A stretch of DNA of 64,000 nucleotides from Methylobacterium sp. 77. Its GTDB lineage: Bacteria > Pseudomonadota > Alphaproteobacteria > Rhizobiales > Beijerinckiaceae. Below are positions 35,813-44,893 of this stretch, one piece after another. Location of the stretch: NCBI RefSeq assembly GCF_000372825.1, contig NZ_KB910516.1:404011-468010 (forward strand). Direction: 5' to 3'. The position numbers and the translations under genes are program-made. Each line of letters begins with the position of its first letter. Position 1 is the stretch's first letter. Below the pieces are notes generated by a model that was not told the origin of the DNA, did no database searches, and was given only the letters and a program-made list of their open reading frames with translations.

Positions 35813-35948
35813 GGGATCGCTTCGTTCCCGGTTGTCGGCGAGGGGACGGGCAGACCGATGGCTTCGGTGCCCGTCCCTCAAGGGTTCAATTTAGTGGTGC
35901 CGTCGCTCGTCCGCGCCGAGCCCGAAGGCCGCGCGTCATCGCGTCGGC

Positions 35949-37082
35949 CTAGCGGTTCAACTGCGCCGGGGCAGGATCGTCGTGTTTCATGCCCGGCATG
36001 GAATGGTCGTGGTGCTCGTGACCCTTGGCCGGGTCCTTGGCCCGATCGACCTCCTGTGACCGCGGCTTCTTCTCGGAGGCGGGGAACGTCGCGGCCTGCG
36101 CCTCCTCGCCGCGCACGGCATGGCGGTCGTCGTAGCGGAGACGATCGTGGTTGGCGTGACTTTCCTTGCCGGCACCGCCCTTGGAATCGATGCTCATCAT
36201 CTCGCCCATGCACATCTTGCCCTCCACGACGCACATGTTGAGGATGGCGTTGAAGAGGCCCGGAGCGACGGTGGAATAATAGATCACCGGCTCACGCTCG
36301 CTCGGCTTCTCGAGCGCGATGTAGGCATCGCGAGACAGTTCCTTGCCTTCGGACTTCGCCTTGGCGACCCACTGGTCGAACCCGTCCTGGGTCAGGCCAT
36401 AGAACTTGAAGTTCATCCGCGAGAAGCCCTCGCCGCTGTAATTGGCGGAGAAGCCCTCGTAGACGCCTTCCTTGTTGATCACGGCGTGCAGCTTCGTCTC
36501 CATGCCGGCCATGGCGTAAATTTGTCCCGCCAGCGCCGGAATGAAGAACGAGTTCATCATCGAGGCCGACGTGATCTTGAAATTGATCGGCACATCGACG
36601 GGCGCCGCCAGCTCGTTCACCGTGGCGATGCCGAGATCCGGATAGAAGAACAGCCACTTCCAATCGAGGGCGACCACCTCCACCGTCAGCGGCTTCACGT
36701 CTGCGGGAAGCGGGCGTGCTGCGTCGATGCGGCTCAGGGGCCGGTAGGGATCGAGCGTATGCGTGCTGATCCAGGTCAGCGCGCCGAGAGCGATGATGAT
36801 GACGAGGGGTGCGGACCAGATCAGCACCTCGAGCTGCGTCGAGTGGTGCCAGTCCGGATCGTACTCGGCCTCGGTGTTCGACTGGCGGTAGCGCCAGGCG
36901 AAGAAGAGCGTGAAGGCGATCACCGGGAGGATGATCAGCAGCATCAGCCCGGTGGAGGCGACGATCAGGTCACGCTGCCGCGTGGCGATGTCGCCCGCCG
37001 GCTGCATGACGACCATGTTGCAGCCCGAGAGGAGGGCCGCCACGGGGAGGAAGGCGAGAGCGCGCAAGGATCTGGATGACAT
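35949..37082 (-). CDS. cyoA: Cytochrome bo3 quinol oxidase subunit II, lipoprotein
   Basis: The 377-aa subunit II has a lipoprotein signal with lipobox ALLSGC (Cys21), two transmembrane helices (about 44-64 and 88-108) and a cupredoxin-fold periplasmic domain. The CuA cysteine and histidine ligands of cytochrome c oxidases are absent, as expected for a quinol oxidase. Family marks are VEVVALDWKWLFFYPDLGIA, MNSFFIPALAGQIYAMAGM, and SGEGFSRMNFKF. The last 60 residues are an unusual charged tail ending in a His/Met-rich stretch (GHEHHDHSMPGMKHDD) that might bind copper. It is the first gene of cyoABCD. Confidence 0.96.
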   Translation of the reverse strand: MSSRSLRALAFLPVAALLSGCNMVVMQPAGDIATRQRDLIVASTGLMLLIILPVIAFTLFFAWRYRQSNTEAEYDPDWHHSTQLEVLIWSAPLVIIIALGALTWISTHTLDPYRPLSRIDAARPLPADVKPLTVEVVALDWKWLFFYPDLGIATVNELAAPVDVPINFKITSASMMNSFFIPALAGQIYAMAGMETKLHAVINKEGVYEGFSANYSGEGFSRMNFKFYGLTQDGFDQWVAKAKSEGKELSRDAYIALEKPSEREPVIYYSTVAPGLFNAILNMCVVEGKMCMGEMMSIDSKGGAGKESHANHDRLRYDDRHAVRGEEAQAATFPASEKKPRSQEVDRAKDPAKGHEHHDHSMPGMKHDDPAPAQLNR

Positions 37083-37449
37083 CCGACCGGCTGCAGTGAG
37101 GACGTCCGCGAACGGAACGTCGGGGGAAAAATCTGGTTTACGAAAAGCGACGGTCCGTACCGGATCGCTTGGCGCGACGCGGGTTCGATACGGGTTTCTC
37201 CTGCACAGTGCAAAGCCACACTGACAAGTGCGTGACGCTTCAATCAGTCGAGCGTCGAGAGCATAGCTGTTTTATCCCGCGCAAGGCAGTAAGGAGGAAA
37301 GCGCCGCGTTCGGATCGCATGAGAAAAATGATCCTGATTTGTGTCGCCGCACCGCTTTGCCGCAGTGCAGCAATTCTTCATAATAGGAACACAGGGGCGC
37401 GCCAAGTGCGGCGTGCCCTCCCACCCTTACAGCAGCGAATGGCCGTTCC
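37083..37449. other. Divergent intergenic region, cyoA and the MHS-like gene
   Basis: This 367-bp region holds the promoters of cyoABCD (leftwards) and the transporter (rightwards). Between 37220 and 37390 it is AT-richer and contains short direct repeats of GCAGTGCAGC type. I could not assign a convincing -35/-10 pair, FNR box or riboswitch. No gene is supported. Confidence 0.55.
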
Positions 37450-38781
37450 ATGAGCCAAGATTATGCGTTGCAGACCCCGCCCCATCTGAGTTCGGGCGCT
37501 CGGGCCGGCGCCACTGAACCTGAAGTCGCACCCGGCGACATCGCCGTCGGCGTGCTCATCGGACGGACGTCGGAATTCTTCGACTTCTTCGTCTTCGGCA
37601 TCGCCTCGGTACTGATCTTTCCGAAGGTCTTCTTTCCCTTCGTGTCCCCGTTGGAAGGCACGCTCTACGCGTTCGCCCTTTTCGCCCTCGCCTTCGTCGC
37701 GCGGCCCATCGGAACGGTGATCTTCATGGAGATCGACCGACGGCACGGACGGGGCGTCAAGCTGACCGTCGCGCTGTTCCTGCTCGGTGGCTCCACCGTG
37801 TCGATCGCCTTCCTGCCGACCTATCACAGTATCGGCATGGCCTCGGTCTGGCTGCTCGCCGCCTTCCGGATCGGTCAGGGCCTCGCCCTCGGCGGCGCTT
37901 GGGACGGTCTCGCTTCGCTGCTGTCGATGAAGGCGCCGAGCAATCGCAAGGGCTGGTATGCGATGATCCCGCAGCTCGGCGCACCGATCGGGTTCGGGCT
38001 CGCCAGCGCGTTGTTCTCGTTCTTCCTCGCCAATCTGCCGATGGAAGACTTCCTGGATTGGGGTTGGCGCTATCCGTTCTACGTCGCCTTCGCGGTGAAC
38101 GTGGTCGCGCTCTTCGCCCGGCTTCGCCTCGTCGCTACAGAGGAGTTCACTCAGCTTCTCGAGACCCGTGAACTCGCCCCGACTCCCGTCTGGGAGATGA
38201 TTCGCGCCCAGGGACGAACCGTGCTCATCGGCGCCTTCGTGCCGCTGGCGAGCTTCGCCCTGTTCCACCTCGTCAGCATCTTCCCGATCAGCTGGATCAC
38301 CCTGTTCACCAAACGCTCGGCCGGGGAATTCCTGCTGGTGCAGTTCGTCGGCTCCATCGTCTTCGCCGGTGCGATCGTGATCTCGGGGATTGTCGCGGAT
38401 CAGGTCGGTCGCCGTCGACTGGTCGGCATATCCGCGAGCCTGATCGGCCTGTTCAGCCTCGCCAGCATCCTCGCACCGCTGCTCTTCGGCGACAGCGAGA
38501 CCGGCCAGACGATCTACGTGCTGGTCGGCTTCGGCCTGCTCGGACTTTCCTACGGCCAGACTTCAGGCTCGGTGACGGAAAATCTCGGGACGCGCTACCG
38601 CTATACCGGAGCCGCGCTCACGTCCGACCTCGCCTGGTTGATCGGGGCCGGTTTCGCGCCGCTCGTGGCGCTCAGCCTGTCGAGCCGCTTCGGTCTGGCC
38701 TGGGTCGGCGTCTACCTGCTGTCCGGTGCCGTCGCGACGCTGATCGCACTCGCGATCAATCGGAAGGCCGCGACAGCCTGA
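37450..38781 (+). CDS. MFS transporter, MHS-like (second copy in window)
   Basis: The 443-aa product has 12 transmembrane helices and MHS-type motifs: VGVLIGRTSEFFDFFVFGIA in helix 1, FVARPIGTVIFMEIDRRHGRG between helices 2 and 3, FRIGQGLALGGAWDGLASLL in helix 4, and LGTRYRYTGAALTSDLAW late. It is a distant paralogue of the transporter at 20819. Motif differences (for example FMEIDRRHGRG in place of FGHFGDRVGRK) suggest another substrate. It is divergent from cyoA and ends at a strong bidirectional terminator. The substrate is probably an organic acid; this is inferred. Confidence 0.88.
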   Translation: MSQDYALQTPPHLSSGARAGATEPEVAPGDIAVGVLIGRTSEFFDFFVFGIASVLIFPKVFFPFVSPLEGTLYAFALFALAFVARPIGTVIFMEIDRRHGRGVKLTVALFLLGGSTVSIAFLPTYHSIGMASVWLLAAFRIGQGLALGGAWDGLASLLSMKAPSNRKGWYAMIPQLGAPIGFGLASALFSFFLANLPMEDFLDWGWRYPFYVAFAVNVVALFARLRLVATEEFTQLLETRELAPTPVWEMIRAQGRTVLIGAFVPLASFALFHLVSIFPISWITLFTKRSAGEFLLVQFVGSIVFAGAIVISGIVADQVGRRRLVGISASLIGLFSLASILAPLLFGDSETGQTIYVLVGFGLLGLSYGQTSGSVTENLGTRYRYTGAALTSDLAWLIGAGFAPLVALSLSSRFGLAWVGVYLLSGAVATLIALAINRKAATA

Positions 38782-38799
38782 CCACGACGTGAGGGTCCG

Positions 38800-38843
38800 A
38801 ACGAGAAAGGCCCGCATGCATGGCATGCGGGCCTTTCTCGTTT
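38800..38843. terminator. Bidirectional intrinsic terminator
   Basis: AACGAGAAAGGCCCGCATGC (38800-38819) is a perfect inverted repeat of the sequence ending in CGTT at 38842, with a 3-nt centre. It has A/T-flanked ends for both strands, between convergent genes. Confidence 0.88.
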
Positions 38844-38891
38844 CCACCAGAATGAATCAGGCCTGCATGGGCTGGCGTGCCCCTGCCAAGC

Positions 38892-39353
38892 TCAACGGGC
38901 GTAGGGGCAAGCCGGTCCTCCGGTCGGGCCGAGGGCGAGGTCGCCCTGGCGCGGGGTGTTGAGAGCGAAAGGCTCCGTGCCCTCTCGCGGAAAGAAGCTG
39001 GGGCCGAGTTCGCGCTCGAAGAACCCGCGGCCGATTTCGAAATAGCAACGGTCCTGCACGGCAGTGACGGCGAAACTACGCTGGATGACGGGTTGTCCAA
39101 GGGCGACGCCTGCCCTCAAACCGACGCCGCAATAAGCCGAGACATCGACGGGAGCGGGCCCGTCGAGCCGGATCTTCCGTGACGTCCCGGGACGAACCGT
39201 CACGGCAGGACCGCCCGCCTGGCCCACGACCAGAGTCAATCTGGACCGATTGGCGACCTGCCGCAGGCATGACGCTTCCGCCAGGCCGACACCGGTCGCC
39301 AGGACCATGAATGAGGCGAGGCCCGCGAGGAGCGGCGTCGAGCGAATGGTCAT
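38892..39353 (-). CDS. Exported hypothetical protein (153 aa)
   Basis: I do not recognise a family. The product has a clear Sec signal peptide (STPLLAGLASFMVLATGVGL, cleavage probably after AEA) and a mature part of about 125 residues with four cysteines (CLRQV, AYCGVGLR, DRCYFEIG and PACPYAR). They could form two disulfides. The pattern of short strands (LTLVVGQAGGPAVTVRPG, SRKIRLDGPAPVDVSAYC) suggests a beta-sandwich. ATG 39353 is favoured because GGAAG precedes it and the signal peptide then has normal length; the frame is open to 39368. It converges on the transporter across the terminator. Confidence 0.7.
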   Translation of the reverse strand: MTIRSTPLLAGLASFMVLATGVGLAEASCLRQVANRSRLTLVVGQAGGPAVTVRPGTSRKIRLDGPAPVDVSAYCGVGLRAGVALGQPVIQRSFAVTAVQDRCYFEIGRGFFERELGPSFFPREGTEPFALNTPRQGDLALGPTGGPACPYAR

Positions 39354-39770
39354 GTCGGGAACTTCCACGTTGCTGGATTGCGAGCATCACTGAGTTGGAA
39401 ACACCGCGGCGAAATCGATGTGCTCATCGATGAATTCCGCCTGGGTCGCCCGACGTTCCGCCGGTGCCGGGACCGCCCCCAGCGCCCGACGCTGCATCCG
39501 CACCTCCGACGGGAGTCTTACCGGTCAGTGCCTCAACGGAATCATCACGGGCCAAGAGAGCTGTGCCGATACCGGCCGGCGCTTCGATGTCCCGCGCAAG
39601 TACCGCCTCTGCCTGCAGCAGAACGAGGCAGGGTGTGAGGACGAAGGGTCTGACGATCATCGAACAAGGATCCGGAACGGCGAGCCATGCACGGATCAGA
39701 ACTCTGCGCGGTTCAGTTCCGTTCAACCGATCAGGCCAAGCCGAATACGCAATGGCGCAGGCCGGCATGT
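39354..39770. other. Intergenic region with an uncertain Cys-containing plus-strand ORF
   Basis: This 417-bp stretch has no certain gene. The plus-strand frame 39418-39783 reads RCIRTSDGSLTGQ, then QESCADTGRRFDV and YRLCLQQNEAGC. Its codons there end mostly in G or C, as real genes do here, but it has no signal peptide, no clear ribosome-binding site, and a poor C-terminal half that overlaps the next gene. It may be a decayed exported protein. A minus-strand frame over the same bases has weaker codon bias. Confidence 0.35.
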
Positions 39771-40307
39771 TCACGAGGTATGAAGGGCTTTTTCCAGATC
39801 GCTTTTGGACATGGTCGAGCGACCTCGAATGTTCGCGGATTTGGCTTTCCGCATCAGCTCGGCTTTCGTCGCGCCGTTCTTGTCGCCCGAGGCTTTCCGG
39901 TGAGCGGGGGCGCCTGTCCTGGCGGAAGCCGATTTTTCGGCTACGTCCTTCGGCTGACTAGAGAACTGCTTGCCACGCTTGGCATCCGCGCGCTTCTTCT
40001 TCGTCGACCTGTCGTATTCTTCGTCCGTGAGGGAGTCCCGGGCCTTCTTCGGCAAATAGCGCTCGCCGGTCTCACCGCTGGGCTTGCCGGATTGCGTATC
40101 CCAGTCCTCGTTCGACCATTGAGTGAGGCTGTTGTCGTCGGACTTCTTTCCCTTGTAGCCGCCACCGGCCTCCTTGTAGGCCCTCGTCGCCGCCTGGGCC
40201 TTACGGGCGGACCATTGACCGGGCTTGCCGCCTTTGTCGGACGCGGTCACCTCCGACTTGACCCTGTCCCACAGTTTAGGATCGGTCTTTTCTGCGCTGG
40301 CTGCCAT
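39771..40307 (-). CDS. DUF5872-like basic protein
   Basis: The 178-aa product begins with a conserved segment, [20 protein letters not shown] followed by [20 protein letters not shown]. It contains [19 protein letters not shown] and [20 protein letters not shown], and ends in a SAP-like helical hairpin ([20 protein letters not shown], then [11 protein letters not shown]). These match what I know of DUF5872 proteins. The Lys-rich middle ([16 protein letters not shown]) suggests nucleic-acid contact. ATG 40307 is preceded by AAGG; the TTG extension to 40340 is less likely. The function is unknown; stress-linked DNA binding is a guess. Confidence 0.75.
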   Translation of the reverse strand: MAASAEKTDPKLWDRVKSEVTASDKGGKPGQWSARKAQAATRAYKEAGGGYKGKKSDDNSLTQWSNEDWDTQSGKPSGETGERYLPKKARDSLTDEEYDRSTKKKRADAKRGKQFSSQPKDVAEKSASARTGAPAHRKASGDKNGATKAELMRKAKSANIRGRSTMSKSDLEKALHTS

Positions 40308-40524
40308 CGCTCCGGCCTTTGCTTGTTTCAATGCGGTCAACCGTCATCCGGAGGGGCCAGTTCCCGGCGAAAGACGTGTCATCAATCCGTGTGAAAACAA
40401 GGCGATACAGGGGCTGCGGCCATCGCGTGTCGAGGACCGCGACATTGACTTGAGAAGCCGGACCCTCCACCTCGCGGAGGCGCGTAGCGATGCTCCGCCA
40501 TGCGAGACAAACAGGACATTTCGA

Positions 40525-41460
40525 ATGAGCGAGAGCGGCGCGGCGAAGCCCACGGTTTTCATCGACGGAGAGGCCGGCACCACGGGCCTCGGCATTCGCG
40601 AACGCCTGGAGCGCGAGGGCCGTGTTGCCCTGAAGAGCATTCCACATGAGAGCCGCAAGGACGCCGAGGTCAAGCGCGCGCTTCTCGCCGGCGTGGATCT
40701 CGTCGTCCTATGCCTGCCGGACGATGCTGCGAAGGAGACCGTAGCCCTTGCCGACAGCCTCCCCCATGGAGGCCCGCGCATCCTCGATGCGAGTACCGCT
40801 CATCGGGTCAGCCCCGGCTGGATCTACGGGTTCGCCGAATTGAACTCCGATCAGGCGCAGGCGATTCGCCAGGCGCGGCGCGTCGCCAATCCCGGCTGCT
40901 ATCCCACCGGGGCGATCGCCCTCTTGCGGCCCCTGGTCGATGCCGGATTGCTGCCATCCGACACGCCGATCAGCGTCAACGCGGTCAGCGGCTACAGCGG
41001 CGGCGGCAAGAGCATGATCGAAGATTACGAAGCCGGAACGGCACCGGCCTTCCAACTCTACGGGCTCGGCTTTGCTCATAAGCATCTGCCGGAACTGGAA
41101 ACCTATGGCGGGCTGACCCGGCGGCCGATCTTCATCCCATCGGTCGCGAACTTCCGTCAGGGCATGCTGGTGAGCATCCCTCTCCACCTCGACACCCTCC
41201 CGGGACATCCGGACGCGGCAGCCTTGGAAGCGGCTCTGGCCGCCCATTATGCCGGGCAGGATCTGGTGAAGGTGGTCCCGACGGATCCGAGCGACAAGCC
41301 GGACGCCGAAGCTCTCAATGATACCGACCGGCTCGAGTTACGGGTCTATGGTTCGCCGGATCACGCACAGGCGCTTCTCGTTGCCCGCCTCGACAATCTC
41401 GGCAAGGGTGCATCGGGCGCGGCGGTGCAGAACATCGGACTCATGCTCGGCCTGAATTAG
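40525..41460 (+). CDS. argC: N-acetyl-gamma-glutamyl-phosphate reductase (type 2)
   Basis: ArgC reduces N-acetylglutamyl phosphate to the semialdehyde with NADPH in arginine synthesis. The 311-aa product is the short type 2 form: [20 protein letters not shown] (nucleotide fold), the active-site Cys in [40 protein letters not shown], and [23 protein letters not shown] 40525 with CAGGA before it fits; the long upstream frame is noise. Other arg genes are not adjacent. Its last 20 bp overlap the convergent small ORF at 41441. Confidence 0.95.
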   Translation: MSESGAAKPTVFIDGEAGTTGLGIRERLEREGRVALKSIPHESRKDAEVKRALLAGVDLVVLCLPDDAAKETVALADSLPHGGPRILDASTAHRVSPGWIYGFAELNSDQAQAIRQARRVANPGCYPTGAIALLRPLVDAGLLPSDTPISVNAVSGYSGGGKSMIEDYEAGTAPAFQLYGLGFAHKHLPELETYGGLTRRPIFIPSVANFRQGMLVSIPLHLDTLPGHPDAAALEAALAAHYAGQDLVKVVPTDPSDKPDAEALNDTDRLELRVYGSPDHAQALLVARLDNLGKGASGAAVQNIGLMLGLN

Positions 41461-41662
41461 AATAGCGAATCGGATCGGGGCCGGGCTCCATGCCCTGATC
41501 TGTCGCGATCATGCGATCTCCTTCGGATCGACCTCGATCTGCCCGTCTCTTCTCATCGAAGATGATCGCGGCAGAACGTCGCGTCTGTAAATCCCACATG
41601 GCCTCGCGGGAGAGAGGCGCACCGCCAAGTTCGGCCTCTGGAATGATGATCCAGTTGCTCAT
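41441..41662 (-). CDS. Small hypothetical protein (73 aa)
   Basis: The frame starting at ATG 41662 encodes [14 protein letters not shown], then [19 protein letters not shown] and a charged tail. The first 45 residues look like a genuine small conserved protein; the tail overlaps the end of argC on the other strand. No ribosome-binding site is evident. The long upstream extension to 41926 is low-complexity noise. I know no family for it. Confidence 0.4.
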   Translation of the reverse strand: MSNWIIIPEAELGGAPLSREAMWDLQTRRSAAIIFDEKRRADRGRSEGDRMIATDQGMEPGPDPIRYSNSGRA

Positions 41663-42971
41663 TCGACGTGATCTCGCTGCATGGCCTCGAGGATAGGCTC
41701 CCCGATCGGGGAGCATTTTAGGCAGGTGCATCGAACTGGGGCGCTGGTCGTAAGGCCATCGACGAGACATCGTCGCGGCGGGAGCCAAGCGCAGCGTATG
41801 ATCTTGGATGAGCGACGGTCTTGACCGCCACGGCGAATCTGGCAAATCCAGTCTTGCATAGTCTCGTAGTCTTCTCCCCAATGACGCGCTCTCGACTGTC
41901 CCCACGCGTATCGGTTGCATAATCACGGATCGATTGACGAGCCGGGATGGTTCGCCGATAAATATTTCGTCAGCCGATCTTCAAAACTATGAAGTCGCGG
42001 CCGCCTTTAGCAGGATGCCGGGCTGGGTAAGTCTTTCCAAATGTCTGATGTGGAGGCCTAGCCGGGCTCCTCATTCGGACGAGCCCGTCGCGTGAGCCAT
42101 TCCGTTGTGTCTGATGCGTCTCGAGCGTTTGCTGAAGAAAGCGCCGCACGATGTTTCCGAGAGGATGTCGCCGAACAATCCCGTGGCGAGAATAACGGCG
42201 AACGTCAGCAACGCTCGATCGAACGGCCGATCACCGGACTGTGAATGCAATCTTTGGACATACCGACATATGACGCTTGAAGCTCGATAAAATCCCCTCT
42301 TGAGCCGCGATTCGAGCGGGTTCATCGTCAAGGATCGACTATTGAGTTCGTATTCTGCGTTTAAGGTCGATACAGGACTTTTGGATTATATCCCTCGCAG
42401 CGAGGATCGGACACTCGGTGTACGAGCCTCTCAACACGACGAATCGAGCGATCCCTGACGCAACGATCAGCGACCATCTCCATTGACCGACACCATTCTT
42501 GAGGAATTGGCTTACCGGGGCTTTGGCGTGAGAGGCGGCCCAATTTGTGGACCGAGCATTCCCGGTCGCTCTACTGCCCGCATGCCCCAGTGAGAGCGCA
42601 AAGGTGCATGATCACGTCGATCGTCCTCTCGCGATTCCCGTGCGGATTCACGTGCGAGTCGCGGTTGTCACCACTTTCGGCGACGACTAAACCCGACGTC
42701 AAAGTTGTATCCGTCCGGCTATGCTGAGCATGATGGTGATCGGATCGCCGGGACGCTTTCAGGACGGCGAAACATCGACAAACTCTGCTTTCCCCATAGC
42801 CCAAACGGGTGGGCCATCGCTGGATGTGGGTGCCGAAAATCGCGAACATCCGAAGCATTTGATCGAATGACCGGTAAAATACCAAAATTCGTTCGATAAC
42901 ATCTTGCGAGATGCGATAACTGAGCCTAGGCTTGTATAGAGTTCAACATAACCAAGCGATGGCTGAATATC
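41663..42971. other. Gene-poor, AT-richer stretch
   Basis: About 1.3 kb has no convincing gene on either strand and a lower G+C content than the genes around it. Short frames (such as 42071-42331 minus, with one hydrophobic segment) lack ribosome-binding sites and family resemblance. It may hold decayed genes, regulatory RNA or the long leader of the mucR-like gene. Nothing could be assigned. Confidence 0.5.
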
Positions 42972-43496
42972 ATGAGTGATTCCGATACCGAGGCAGCACG
43001 CCTCATCACATTGGCGGCGGATATCGTCTCCGCTTATGTCAGCAACAATCACGTTCAGAGCGCGGAACTGCCTAAGCTTCTCAGTGATGTGCATGAGGCC
43101 ATTCGCTCGGTGAGCACGAGCAGTGCCCCGGCTGCGGAGACCGGGCCGCCGAAGGCGACGGCGCAGGAAATCCGCCGTTCCGTGACATCCGATTACTTGG
43201 TCAGTTTCGAGGACGGAAAGCAGTATAAGACGCTGCGTCGCCATCTCACCCTGCGTGGGCTGACCCCGGAGCAGTACCGGGCCAAGTGGGGCCTCCAGCC
43301 CGATTACCCGATGACGTCGGCTGCCTATTCCGAACAGCGTTCGGAACTGGCTCGGGCCCTCGGTCTTGGCCAGCAGCGCCGCAAGACCGCAACGAAGGCC
43401 GTTCCGGAGGAAGTCGTCGCTCCGCCGGTCGAGGAAGCCGTCGTCGCTCCGCCTGAGAAGAAGCGTCGCGGTCCCCGCAAGAAGCAGGCTGCCTGA
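42972..43496 (+). CDS. MucR/Ros-family regulator with altered zinc site
   Basis: MucR/Ros proteins bind AT-rich DNA and control exopolysaccharide, motility and symbiosis in Rhizobiales. The 174-aa product keeps the N-terminal oligomerisation part (TLAADIVSAYVSNNHVQSAE) and the DNA-binding core (DYLVSFEDGKQYKTLRRHLT, then LTPEQYRAKWGL). In the usual core the first ligand is Cys (VCLED) and two His follow. Here Cys is Ser and the second His position reads Leu-Arg-Gly, so a classical zinc finger cannot form. The C-terminus carries a long Pro/Val/Lys-rich tail (PEEVVAPPVEEAVVAPPEKK). Some Ros homologues fold without zinc. A good terminator follows. Confidence 0.87.
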   Translation: MSDSDTEAARLITLAADIVSAYVSNNHVQSAELPKLLSDVHEAIRSVSTSSAPAAETGPPKATAQEIRRSVTSDYLVSFEDGKQYKTLRRHLTLRGLTPEQYRAKWGLQPDYPMTSAAYSEQRSELARALGLGQQRRKTATKAVPEEVVAPPVEEAVVAPPEKKRRGPRKKQAA

Positions 43497-43552
43497 AACG
43501 GTTTCGACGAGGTCCGACCGGACGTCGTCTGTTCTATGCAGTCATCAGAATG

Positions 43553-43600
43553 AAGGCCCACTCCCCGGCAAGACTGCCGTGGAGTGGGCCTTTATTTGTG
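43553..43600 (+). terminator. Intrinsic terminator after the mucR-like gene
   Basis: AAGGCCCACTCC (43553-43564) pairs perfectly with GGAGTGGGCCTT (43581-43592), followed by TATTTG. The stem is 12 bp and the loop 16 nt. Confidence 0.85.
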
Positions 43601-43717
43601 GGATACGACCCTCTCGATCACTTGCATGCACCGGGCTTGGCCTTTTTCGGCCTCATCCGAACAAATGTGGTGACCCGCCTCGCAGGCTCGCGAATGGATT
43701 CGGAAAGATCAGCGCCG

Positions 43718-43753
43718 GCCTCAGGAATTGTGACGACGCACAATTCCTGAGGC
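43718..43753. repeat. Perfect 15-bp inverted repeat
   Basis: GCCTCAGGAATTGTG (43718-43732) and CACAATTCCTGAGGC (43739-43753) flank ACGACG. There is no T-run after it. It stands alone between the mucR-like terminator and the DUF1275 gene (43601-44113), where no gene is supported. Confidence 0.85.
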
Positions 43754-44113
43754 TTCATGAGGCGCTCGATCATCTCTCCAGATTAGCATTGTATTGATTC
43801 TGCTCCCGAGCCAGCTTCTCGTTCGACGCCAATGGACATGGGCCTGGCGCGCGCGTCGATCAGGAATTCGCTCCGGTGAAGCGCGCGCACAGGCTAGAGC
43901 ATCTGGGTTGGATGCGCGAAACGAACCGCCGCACAGGCGTATTCGACAGCGCTTCGACACGTCGGAGCTCGGAAGAAACCGACCTACCCGGGCACAGGGC
44001 TAACAATGAGCTCTGACACTCGGCACCCAGTCCTGAGCGTCGGTGACGGGTAGTGAACAAACCTCGGCCTATCATCGGCAAGCGGACGCTCCGCTTCGAT
44101 GTCATGCGGCTAT
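43754..44113. other. Intergenic stretch downstream of DUF1275 gene
   Basis: About 360 bp with no supported gene. Frames on both strands (for example 43794-44003 plus) are Arg-rich noise without ribosome-binding sites. No terminator for the leftward DUF1275 gene was recognised. Confidence 0.5.
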
Positions 44114-44800
44114 TCACGAACTCGGTTTCCGGTCGGGAACGATCAACAATCCGACCAGGATGAAGGCGGGCACGAGCACGCACCAGAAGGACAAGGCGGC
44201 AATACCGAACGCCCCCGCCAGTGCGCCCGCCGCGAATGCCAGTACGGCGGACAGCGTGCGCCGCAGCCGGGTGCTGGCCTGATCACTGAGCCTCGCACCG
44301 CACAGGCGGTCGGTCAGGTCGATCACGGCCTGCGTGACGTTGACGGTCATCACGGTGGTTGCCGCCAAGTGGCCGATCACGAGACGCCCGATACCGTTCT
44401 GGATGCCCATCGCGGCAACCCCGAGCATGCCGACGCCGATCGCCCGCGCACCATCCGGTGAGCCGAGCGGCGACATGGCAGCGCCCACGATCGCAAAGGC
44501 GAACAGGACGGCCGCTTCGAGAGCCAGCAAGGGGCGCAGCGGCGACGATCCTCTCCGCTCAAGGGCCAGGGCGATCAGGCGCGTGGCGGCGACGGCCAGG
44601 ATGAAGGTCGGCAGGGCGAGCAGCTTGGCGAGGACGCCGGTCGAGGTAGAAATCAACTCCGCACCGATCAGGACGAAGTTGCCGGTGACGTGGGCGGTGA
44701 AAAGGCCGGTCAGGGCGATGAAAGCGGCGGCGTCCACAAAGCCAGCGACGAAGGCGAGGCCGACGCCGATTGTGGTGTCTCTACTAGAGTGCGTGGACAC
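44114..44800 (-). CDS. DUF1275 (YoaK) family membrane protein
   Basis: The 228-aa product has six hydrophobic segments and the YoaK pattern: LAFVAGFVDAAAFIALTGLF, THVTGN-type motif seen as TAHVTGNFVLIGAEL, then GVAAMGIQNGIGRL and TTVMTVNVTQAVIDL. The function is unknown; some members are linked to stress or transport. The start is GTG 44800 with AGGAG eleven bases upstream. It stands alone. Upstream DNA (44801-45102) holds a MITE-like element and no gene. Confidence 0.88.
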   Translation of the reverse strand: MSTHSSRDTTIGVGLAFVAGFVDAAAFIALTGLFTAHVTGNFVLIGAELISTSTGVLAKLLALPTFILAVAATRLIALALERRGSSPLRPLLALEAAVLFAFAIVGAAMSPLGSPDGARAIGVGMLGVAAMGIQNGIGRLVIGHLAATTVMTVNVTQAVIDLTDRLCGARLSDQASTRLRRTLSAVLAFAAGALAGAFGIAALSFWCVLVPAFILVGLLIVPDRKPSS

Positions 44801-44893
44801 GGTTCACTCGTCTCCTAACCATCCAACCCATCTACAGGTCGTCATCCACCAAACTGCTTGGAAGCGAACCTTCCGAGGGTCTGTATAGGGTGC

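Noticed and set aside
33875..36241. Long plus-strand frame opposite cyoB and cyoA (788 codons)
   Set aside because: Low-complexity Asp/Glu/His/Arg-rich shadow of cyoB; no family resemblance, and cyoB is certain.
39424..39774. Minus-strand ORF between exported and DUF5872-like genes
   Set aside because: Gly/Ala-rich C-terminus and weaker third-position G/C than the opposing plus-strand frame.
42071..42331. Minus-strand ORF with one hydrophobic segment
   Set aside because: No ribosome-binding site, poor codon bias and no family resemblance; kept only as part of the gene-poor stretch.
43794..44003. Plus-strand ORF rich in Arg
   Set aside because: No ribosome-binding site and no recognisable pattern; composition suggests noise.
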